Source of the DNA: Hominisplanchenecus_A murintestinalis
Lineage (GTDB): Bacteria; Bacillota; Clostridia; Lachnospirales; Lachnospiraceae
DNA length: 64,000 bases
NCBI RefSeq assembly: GCF_943193015.1
Contig: NZ_CALPCM010000013.1
Coordinates: 1 to 64,000 of the forward strand
Direction of reading: 5' to 3'
The stretch's first letter is position 1; the number at the start of each line of letters is the position of its first letter. The notes under the pieces are model-generated. The model did no database searches, was not told the DNA's origin, and saw only the letters and a program-made list of their open reading frames with translations. The position numbers and the translations under genes were made by a program. Shown here one piece after another: positions 55,495-62,129 of the stretch.

Positions 55495-58400
55495 CTATTT
55501 CTGCTTATATACCGCTTTCTTGCCCATTCCCGCTTTCCTGAATTTTGTTTTCAAAGCTTTAAACTGTTTCTTTGACATTTTCTTCGGTGCAGTCACTTTA
55601 CATTTTGCCGCTGTTCCTTTAAATACTTTTTTCCCTGACAGTTTCGGTACTTTTGTGCCCTTCAAAGTAACTGTTTTCAGCTTCTTACTACCAAAAAATG
55701 CATTAGAACCGATACTTGCCACATTGGAGCCGAGCTCTACAGAAGCAAGCTTCTTACACTTCTGGAACACCTTCGCCTGAATTGCCGTAACCTTAAAAGT
55801 ATAGCCGTCAATTACTACTGTTGCCGGAATCTTTACCCTCTTTGCGTTCTTATTCCTGAGCTTTGATACAGCCACTGTACCATCTTTTGCATCAGACTTT
55901 GTTACTTTAAACTCCAGTACCTTGTCTTTGGAAACAGCTACTGTGCCTTTTGCCGGAACCTTCGGCTGCGGCTCTGGCGACGGTGTCGGTTGGAAGCCTG
56001 GAGGCGTTGGCTGGGGATTCGGCTGAACGGTTCCTCCTGAAGATTTTTTAACCAGCTTTGTTTCCCTCAGCTTCTTTAATGCTTTATCTATCTCTGGCTG
56101 TGCCGCAGCCGGATTCCGCAGGACAGACAGGGCTTCTGAGAGCGCCTTCTTTAATGCCTCTACAGATTCCTCTGTGTATCCGCTGGTATCCTTTAGCTGA
56201 TTTTCCGCATCTTTCACAGCCTTTATCATCTCTGTGTCATCTACAGTCTTTGGAGCAAGCGCTTCCTCTGCCCTGCGCAGCGCTGCAAGAGCTGTATCTA
56301 TCTCAGTTTTTGTCGCATTTGGTTTCGCAAGGATATTCTTTGCATCGGCAAGAGCCTTTTTATATGTTTCCGCACTTGCATACGTGCAGCCGCTTACGTC
56401 TGCTTCCTCTGCTACCGCCTTTTTAATCTCACTAATATTCACGAGTTCTGCTTTCTTTGTCTGCAGGCTGTTCCATGCTTCTATTTTCTGCTCCTCTGTT
56501 GCATTTGGATTACTTAAAATGTTCTTGAGATTTTCTGCTTCTGCCTGATATTCTGCAAATCCCTCAGAAGTATAATCCCCGGCATCCGCCTGCTCTGCTT
56601 CTTTTACTGCATCAGACAACTTATTTTCTATCGGTTTCACCGTCAGCTTTTCCGCCGCCTGCTGAAGCTTTTCACATGCATAAAGGCATTCTTCCTCCGT
56701 GCTGTCCGGTTTATTTATCACTGCCAGCACAGTTTCACGGACATCCATAAATGCTTTCCAGCTGATATCTGTGTACTCCCCTTCTTTAAAATCCGCATAC
56801 TTATTCAGCTCTTCCTGAAGCTTTTCACCATTAAACACCTCTGTCTGCTCATACAGATTTAATTCCGCTATTGTCCCGTGAACACCCACATCGTCACCGA
56901 TAGACTCATCTATTTTTAAGGTAACTTTCCTGGCTTCAACCGGTTCAAACACCACTGTCTTCCTGCTTGCGTTATCTGCCCATTCCCTATCTGCCACAGT
57001 CACGGTCGTCCCGTCGGCCTTTTCCACAAGGACCCTGTATTGCAAAATCCTTCCGTTATTGCGATCCTGCCTTGGCAGATATGTCAGCTTTGCAACTGTC
57101 CTTGGATTTCCATCTTTAAAGGTAAGCGAAACTTTATGATGATCCTCATCAGAAAGTGACAAATCATTGCTCCAGTTACTATGCCAGAACGTATCGGGGT
57201 TTCCGTCCAGTACAAACCTTGCCGGCCTTTCGTTTCCGCTCTGATCTGCCTCAGAGCAGGCAGACGCCTCCATCTCATTCTGCGGAATCAGGCCGCGTTC
57301 ATCATTGATTTCCAATTCCTTGCCAACTGTCACAGAATCTATCTGTCCCTTGAAACTCTTTGTCGTGCTTCCGACGCGTCCAAACGGAATCATCAGCGTG
57401 ACTACCTTTTTAATATTAGAAGGCAGGGCCGCCGTCAATTCCCTGTCAGGATGGTTCTCAAAATACATATCGGGATTATTATCCACCAATTCTCCATTTA
57501 CATATAGCTCTGCCGTATTGTTTCCTCCGCAGAACATTAATTCCACCCATTTGCCTTTTGGAAGCGTATAGTTAAAGGAATAATCATATCCTTCTCTTGA
57601 GAATCCGACTTTTCCTGTATTTTTCTGCACCGCTTTAATCGCGTATGTCCCATATGTTCCAAACGCATCCTTTGACTCACAGAGAATCTGCTCTCCCTCT
57701 GCATCTGCATCCATTTTGACTTTCATAGTCAAAGATGCGCCAGAACCGAATACATCCAGCGGGCTCTCCGCATAGCTTTCTCCGCCTTTAAGCTGTAGCG
57801 CCTTTCCCGTATCTGACGATACCTGCTCCACATTTTTCATTTCCGTCAAATCATAGCCATTTCCACTGGCATCCTGTTCCATTGACTCGTCAAATGTGTA
57901 CTTTGCCGCCTCTTTCCCTATGGAATCAACCTCTGATATAATCTTTGTACCTGGCGCCGTCCCTGTCTTATCTGCAAGCTCTGCAAACGCATCATATTCT
58001 TTGCTCGCCTCGCCCCACAGCTTCGCGCTATACGCAGGCAGCGGCTGAAGAAAACGCACAAAAGAATCGTACTCGGAATTTCCGTTTGCACGGGTATCGA
58101 TGTTGTCATGCCAAAGCGCGTAGCATCCTCCCAGCATCTGGTCATCCCCTGCTTTTGCTGTAAAGTTACTGATGACATTCGGCCTCCAGTTTCTATATAT
58201 CGCCCCCAAAGACCTGTAATCTCCGTAACTGCCCTCACCGCCGGTATTTCCAGGAACAATATAATTTGTATAAAGCGTGTTAATCAAATCAAAGCCCGCA
58301 TTATACATATCTGTGGGATTTGCATAAGAACCCGTTTCCCAAATATTAAGCTGTACGTCCTTAGACGTTACCCTCGGGGTTCCATTAATTCCGCCTTTAT

Positions 58401-59865
58401 TGGAAAGACTGCCCCACATACGCACATTTCTTCCTGTCCCCTGGACAAACTTAATCATCTCATCTGAGAACTTACGGAATCCTGTGTTTCCTCCTGTCCC
58501 ATGATATTCATCCGTACCAATATGAATCGTGGTTTCCTCATCAAACACAGGGTTTTCCCCATCAAAATAGTCCTGCCATATACTCTGTGCCCAGGCAATC
58601 GTATCGTCAATCTTATCCTCGTCCAAATTTAATTCATCAATGGTATATACATGCTGGCCGCCTTTCGGGCTTGACGTCATATATTCCGGAAAAGCTTTCG
58701 TAAACGGCCGTGCATGTGCCGGCATATCAAACTCCGGCACGATATTGACTCCCATTGCCCTGCTGTCTTTGATAAACTGGCGGAACTCATCTTTTGTATA
58801 ATACATATCTTCCGATGTCGCAGATTTATTTTCGCTGTTCAATACGCCGGATTCCAGCCGGAACCCGGAATACGTCTTTTCCAGCGCAAGCTGCAGACCT
58901 GCCTCCACATCGCCGCCTGCCATCGTCTTATAATCTTCCATAAAAATCAGGTTGTCGCTGAGATGCACCTGGAAACTGTTCATTTTATACCAGGACATAT
59001 TCTTTGCAAACTGATAAATCGAATCCAGGCTAAAAGGCTTCCTTCCCACATCAAGGCTAAATGCCCTGACCTCATACTTAGGATAATCCCTTGCCTCTCC
59101 TTTTGGAATACTGCCGCCTGTCTGCTTAAGAATCTGCAGGATACTGATTGTCCCCCAGTGGGCGCCTGTCGGCTGTGCCGCTTCAACAACTGCCGCATCA
59201 CCGATAGAAAGACGGTAGCCTTCTTCTCCAAGCCCCACATCCGCAGAACCAAGAGTCAGGAAAAAGTCCCCCATTTTTACATCATCGCGCGTACCGGAAA
59301 CTACGCCAATATCCAAACCGGTAATCTCCTTATAATTTTCCGCAAATGTATTAGCTACGTCTTTCAATTCGCTGCTTCCTACAACAATCCTGCTGAATAC
59401 AGAAGCAATAAAATTACCGCCTGCCGCGCCATGCCATTCCTGAAGCTCCGGAATCACATCGGGCTTCGCATTCGCATTTGAACCATCTGTATACTGTCCG
59501 GGCACTGATACTGTAAATTCCGCAGACTTTGCACTGTCGCTGACTTCTCCGTCCCCATCCAGTTTATACACTTCATAAAACCCTTTTATCGTCTTTGCCT
59601 GCAATGGCGTATAAATCGTCCCATCCTCGTCAATAACCTGGTCATAATCCGCACAGAACCGGATAGATGCGCCCGACGGAAGGTTTCCCGGCATATTAAG
59701 CGCAGCTCCCCCCGGCGCAATGGTGGGGGCAGTGAGCCCATTGACAAAGTCTGTAAGCGCCGTGTCTGCCGCGTCTGCACCTATTCCCGGCGTCCACACT
59801 GCACCGGACACCATACAAAACGCAAGAAACACAGCTCCTATTTGTTTTAGTTTCTTTCTAAACAT
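55495..59865 (-). CDS. Giant secreted GH20 beta-hexosaminidase, first paralog
   Basis: This 1456-aa protein has a signal peptide (MFRKKLKQIGAVFLAFC, cleaved near GADAA) and a small beta domain (LTAPTIAPGG to VSVPGQYT). The GH20 N-terminal and catalytic domains follow, with the Asp-Glu pair in HIGTDEYHG near residue 452 and substrate-binding EFDMPAHARP. Then come a LamG-like domain (650-845), a discoidin-like domain (855-1005), FIVAR-like helices (1070-1272), a Pro-rich linker and a Lys-rich leucine-rich repeat C-terminus. It lacks the N-terminal CBM32-like domain of its downstream paralog. The exact linkage (GlcNAc, GalNAc or lacto-N-biose) cannot be read from sequence. ATG 59865 follows GGGAGGACG. 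It is the first gene of a two-gene operon with its own promoter. Confidence 0.93.
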   Translation of the reverse strand: MFRKKLKQIGAVFLAFCMVSGAVWTPGIGADAADTALTDFVNGLTAPTIAPGGAALNMPGNLPSGASIRFCADYDQVIDEDGTIYTPLQAKTIKGFYEVYKLDGDGEVSDSAKSAEFTVSVPGQYTDGSNANAKPDVIPELQEWHGAAGGNFIASVFSRIVVGSSELKDVANTFAENYKEITGLDIGVVSGTRDDVKMGDFFLTLGSADVGLGEEGYRLSIGDAAVVEAAQPTGAHWGTISILQILKQTGGSIPKGEARDYPKYEVRAFSLDVGRKPFSLDSIYQFAKNMSWYKMNSFQVHLSDNLIFMEDYKTMAGGDVEAGLQLALEKTYSGFRLESGVLNSENKSATSEDMYYTKDEFRQFIKDSRAMGVNIVPEFDMPAHARPFTKAFPEYMTSSPKGGQHVYTIDELNLDEDKIDDTIAWAQSIWQDYFDGENPVFDEETTIHIGTDEYHGTGGNTGFRKFSDEMIKFVQGTGRNVRMWGSLSNKGGINGTPRVTSKDVQLNIWETGSYANPTDMYNAGFDLINTLYTNYIVPGNTGGEGSYGDYRSLGAIYRNWRPNVISNFTAKAGDDQMLGGCYALWHDNIDTRANGNSEYDSFVRFLQPLPAYSAKLWGEASKEYDAFAELADKTGTAPGTKIISEVDSIGKEAAKYTFDESMEQDASGNGYDLTEMKNVEQVSSDTGKALQLKGGESYAESPLDVFGSGASLTMKVKMDADAEGEQILCESKDAFGTYGTYAIKAVQKNTGKVGFSREGYDYSFNYTLPKGKWVELMFCGGNNTAELYVNGELVDNNPDMYFENHPDRELTAALPSNIKKVVTLMIPFGRVGSTTKSFKGQIDSVTVGKELEINDERGLIPQNEMEASACSEADQSGNERPARFVLDGNPDTFWHSNWSNDLSLSDEDHHKVSLTFKDGNPRTVAKLTYLPRQDRNNGRILQYRVLVEKADGTTVTVADREWADNASRKTVVFEPVEARKVTLKIDESIGDDVGVHGTIAELNLYEQTEVFNGEKLQEELNKYADFKEGEYTDISWKAFMDVRETVLAVINKPDSTEEECLYACEKLQQAAEKLTVKPIENKLSDAVKEAEQADAGDYTSEGFAEYQAEAENLKNILSNPNATEEQKIEAWNSLQTKKAELVNISEIKKAVAEEADVSGCTYASAETYKKALADAKNILAKPNATKTEIDTALAALRRAEEALAPKTVDDTEMIKAVKDAENQLKDTSGYTEESVEALKKALSEALSVLRNPAAAQPEIDKALKKLRETKLVKKSSGGTVQPNPQPTPPGFQPTPSPEPQPKVPAKGTVAVSKDKVLEFKVTKSDAKDGTVAVSKLRNKNAKRVKIPATVVIDGYTFKVTAIQAKVFQKCKKLASVELGSNVASIGSNAFFGSKKLKTVTLKGTKVPKLSGKKVFKGTAAKCKVTAPKKMSKKQFKALKTKFRKAGMGKKAVYKQK

Positions 59866-59918
59866 ATACGTCCTCCCTTCAAAACCATATTTAAATTGTT
59901 CCTATAGCTGTTTCGTCT

Positions 59919-59947
59919 ATAATAACATATTAAATAGGTATTTTCCA
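59919..59947 (-). promoter_or_regulatory. Promoter of the GH20 operon
   Basis: On the minus strand, TGGAAA (59947-59942), 17 nt, then TATTAT preceded by TG (59924-59919), about 53 nt before the ATG. The surrounding DNA is very AT-rich, and I see no catabolite (cre) site. Confidence 0.6.
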
Positions 59948-60018
59948 GCAGAATTTTATCTATTTTCATACAAAACTTTCTATTTTAAATCTACTTTCCT
60001 AAACAAATTGCCAAAAAT

Positions 60019-60054
60019 AAGATTGACGCCAAGGATGCACCCCGCGTCAATCTT
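60019..60054 (-). terminator. Terminator after the secreted Ig-like gene
   Basis: AAGATTGACGC (60019-60029) pairs with GCGTCAATCTT (60044-60054). On the minus strand ATTTTTGG follows. Confidence 0.8.
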
Positions 60055-60107
60055 CCTACTAACCTAATGAAATTCTAAAAAGCTGTATCTGTCTTTGAAA
60101 TTTCCGT

Positions 60108-60794
60108 TTATTTCACCTGAAATGCGACATAGTTATAATCATCTTTCGCAAAGTCTGCATCTACATGGATTCGGTAAGTCCCCGGCAAAAAATCACTTTT
60201 CTGATACAAAGCTGCTTTCCCTTCCGAATACAGTTCATATGTCTCTTCTACGCTTCTCCTGCCTTTAAGCCTACGCTGTGCCAGAGTAAATGCCGCATCA
60301 TTCTGAGCCGTCAATTTCACCCATTTCCCATTCTCCAGCTTTTCAACCCAAAAGGAACCCCCATAGTTTAATGGTTCCCTTCCGTTATTCCCCAGCCTGA
60401 CTCTCACTCTAAGGGTGTTGTCTGTCTGCTCCACTCCCGCTAAGCTCGCTTTCGATACCTTATTTTGCACAATAACTTTGCATCGGTAAATCTTATTCCC
60501 TGCTTTTGCCTGAACAATAGCTTTTCCAGGATTGCGTGTCTCTAAAACAACTGTCTGGTTCCTTTTTCCTTTTCTCTTTGCAATTTTCACAATCCTCTTA
60601 TCAGAAGACGTCCATTTCACATTTCCACTTGCTTTCAGCAGCATTAACGTTTCTTTTTCTTCTTTGCAAGTCACGATTCTTACTTTTGAAATTTTTTCCG
60701 CGCTTTTTGCATATGATTGTTTGGAGCAACATGGTGAAGCAAACAGCATAACCGCAAACAGCATCATAATATAAACATACGCTCTTCTCTTCAT
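60108..60794 (-). CDS. Secreted Ig-like domain protein
   Basis: This 228-aa protein has a signal peptide (MKRRAYVYIMMLFAVMLFAS) followed by a Cys pair. The mature part has a Big_2-like domain (about residues 35-112: VKWTSSDKRIVKI, then PGKAIVQAKAGNKIYRCKV) and a C-terminal domain resembling Big_14 (YGGSFWVEKLENGKWVKL, then FLPGTYRIHVDADF). It is not a clear lipoprotein, because no proper lipobox precedes the Cys. AGGAGGATAA precedes the ATG. It probably binds or coats the cell surface; the ligand is unknown. It lies upstream of the GH20 operon on the same strand, but a terminator separates them. Confidence 0.8.
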   Translation of the reverse strand: MKRRAYVYIMMLFAVMLFASPCCSKQSYAKSAEKISKVRIVTCKEEKETLMLLKASGNVKWTSSDKRIVKIAKRKGKRNQTVVLETRNPGKAIVQAKAGNKIYRCKVIVQNKVSKASLAGVEQTDNTLRVRVRLGNNGREPLNYGGSFWVEKLENGKWVKLTAQNDAAFTLAQRRLKGRRSVEETYELYSEGKAALYQKSDFLPGTYRIHVDADFAKDDYNYVAFQVK

Positions 60795-60971
60795 AAACTT
60801 ATCCTCCTAAAAATATTTTCTAAAATATCCCCCTCTAACATTTCACCACCAACATTGTTTTTCGCGCCACCTTATCTTATATAATCCCCCATTATACATT
60901 TATAATTTTTAAACATTATTTTTTTGTATATTAATTATGGATTATATGTAATTTCTGCTCCTTTTTTCATA

Positions 60972-61000
60972 ATAATACCATATATTTCTATACGCGTCAA
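60972..61000 (-). promoter_or_regulatory. Promoter of the secreted Ig-like gene
   Basis: On the minus strand, TTGACG (61000-60995), 17 nt, TATTAT (60977-60972). It implies a leader of about 170 nt, very AT-rich. The interval 60795-61102 otherwise holds only this leader and the spmB promoter. Confidence 0.65.
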
Positions 61001-61045
61001 ATATTTATTATTAAAAATTCATAAAATTTTCCTTGATAAATAGTA

Positions 61046-61073
61046 CATATATACTTCTTCCCCCTCATACACT
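61046..61073 (+). promoter_or_regulatory. Sigma-E-like promoter of spmB
   Basis: CATATA (61046-61051), 14 nt, CATACACT (61066-61073) match the sporulation sigma-E pattern (ATATT-type -35 and CATACAnT -10). It lies 30 nt upstream of spmB, a gene read by sigma-E in Bacillus. Confidence 0.55.
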
Positions 61074-61102
61074 TCAAACAAACCCCTGGACGGAACATAC
61101 CT

Positions 61103-61627
61103 ATGGATTTTTTAATTTTCCTTTCGACTTATATCATACCTTTTATACTATTTATCGTCATCGGGTACGCGCTTCTCATAAAGCAGAACGTTTACGAGAC
61201 GTTCATCAAAGGAGCTGCATCCGGCTTCCATACTGTGATTGGCATCATGCCTACCCTGATTGGGCTGATGGTTGCTGTGGGCGTCCTCCGGGCTTCAGGC
61301 TTTCTGGATATGCTTTCCGATATTCTGGGGCATTTTCTTCAATACATAGGCTTTCCGGCTCAGCTTGTTCCTGTGACCATCGTGAGGATGTTCTCTTCCA
61401 GCGCCGCTACCGGACTTACACTGGATATTTTTAAGGAGTATGGCCCTGACTCCTTCTTCGGCAACCTGGTCTCCATCATGATGGGGTGTACGGAAACCAT
61501 TTTTTATACGATGTCTGTGTATTTTATGACTGCAAAAGTAAAAAAGACGCGGTATACCCTGCCGGGCGCGCTGATTGCTACACTGGCGGGGATTGCGGCC
61601 AGTATGGTGCTTGCCCGAGGAATGTGA
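61103..61627 (+). CDS. spmB: Spore maturation protein B
   Basis: This 174-aa membrane protein of the nucleoside-recognition/Gate fold family has SGFHTVIGIMPTLIGLMVAVG, VRMFSSSAATGLTLDI and MGCTETIFYTMSVYF, which identify SpmB. With SpmA it promotes spore core dehydration. Here spmA is not adjacent: upstream lies only a leader region. The weak ribosome site GGACGGAAC precedes the ATG. The sigma-E-like promoter supports mother-cell expression. Eight bases after the stop a mobile miniature element begins. Confidence 0.93.
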   Translation: MDFLIFLSTYIIPFILFIVIGYALLIKQNVYETFIKGAASGFHTVIGIMPTLIGLMVAVGVLRASGFLDMLSDILGHFLQYIGFPAQLVPVTIVRMFSSSAATGLTLDIFKEYGPDSFFGNLVSIMMGCTETIFYTMSVYFMTAKVKKTRYTLPGALIATLAGIAASMVLARGM

Positions 61628-61635
61628 AATTCGTT

Positions 61636-61750
61636 GTAACAGTTCAGCCCAGGATTTTGCACTTGCTGCAAAGTCCGTAAGAATGCGTAAATTCAACCGG
61701 AGAATCCAGCCCTTTGCGATCAGAAAACTTTAAATGGGCTGAACTGTTAC
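61636..61750 (+). mobile_element. Miniature inverted-repeat element, copy B (115 bp)
   Basis: The ends GTAACAGTTCAGCC (61636-61649) and GGCTGAACTGTTAC (61737-61750) are perfect 14-bp inverted repeats, flanked by an exact 8-bp direct repeat, AATTCGTT (61628-61635 and 61751-61758). An internal hairpin (GGATTTTGCA with TGCAAAGTCC) and a CAGCCC/GGGCTG pair make it a structured element if transcribed. There is no coding capacity. Its GTAA tips and 8-bp duplication are those of the IS66 family. The 3' duplication shares its last base with the first base of the -35 box of the sRNA promoter. Confidence 0.9.
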
Positions 61751-61757
61751 AATTCGT

Positions 61758-61786
61758 TTGACATTCTTATAGGACTCTGTTATCAT
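61758..61786 (+). promoter_or_regulatory. Promoter of the antitoxin sRNA
   Basis: TTGACA (61758-61763), 17 nt, TATCAT (61781-61786). It is a strong promoter with no downstream reading frame, only a short RNA and a terminator. Confidence 0.75.
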
Positions 61787-61792
61787 ATAAAA

Positions 61793-61882
61793 AAGAGACA
61801 CTGCCGATAGACGGGTAGTCCCGATTATTGGATTACAAAAAGTAACCGCACCTTGGGGTCAAGATTGGGCGGTTACTTTTTT
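61793..61882 (+). ncRNA. Probable antitoxin sRNA of a type I toxin-antitoxin locus
   Basis: A predicted transcript of about 90 nt starts near 61793. It has a CGGG-TAGT-CCCG hairpin (61812-61823) and ends at a strong terminator (AAAAAGTAACCGC with GCGGTTACTTTTT, 61837-61882). It is convergent with the 30-codon hydrophobic peptide gene and overlaps its 3' end and stop codon, so the terminator stem is shared by both RNAs. Its AGTCCC is complementary to GGGACT in the loop region of the toxin 5' leader hairpin (62018-62035), offering a second contact. This is the arrangement of Fst/par-type and related loci. The RNA is inferred from promoter and terminator only. Confidence 0.6.
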
Positions 61883-61965
61883 GTATAATCAATATATGCT
61901 ATTACAATCGTCACAATAATAGAAAGAATCATCAGCACGATATCCAATATCTCAAATACACTCAT
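61873..61965 (-). CDS. Short hydrophobic peptide, holin-like type I toxin
   Basis: This 30-aa peptide starts MSVFEILDIVLM, has an uninterrupted hydrophobic helix (residues 4-25) and ends in DYTKK. Size, single membrane helix and charged tail match the putative holin-like toxins (Hol_Tox) of Firmicutes. A strong AAGGAGGG lies 7 nt before the ATG. The stop codon sits inside the bidirectional terminator shared with the convergent sRNA. The leader contains a hairpin AGAGGG-ACTGAA-CCCTCT. Its promoter lies between 61990 and 62130 but is not obvious. Too short for routine gene callers. It follows the JetC-like gene by about 165 nt on the same strand. Confidence 0.7.
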   Translation of the reverse strand: MSVFEILDIVLMILSIIVTIVIAYIDYTKK

Positions 61966-62129
61966 AAGCTCGCCCTCCTTTCACAGATTTCTCTATATTA
62001 GAGATTTCTATGTAATCAGAGGGTTCAGTCCCTCTGTTGAAGGACTAACCGCCTGCCGTTTTCTCGAACAGTGCCTCATATTCTTATATTGCTACACATT
62101 ATTCTGATTTTCAATATAACTTTTTGATT

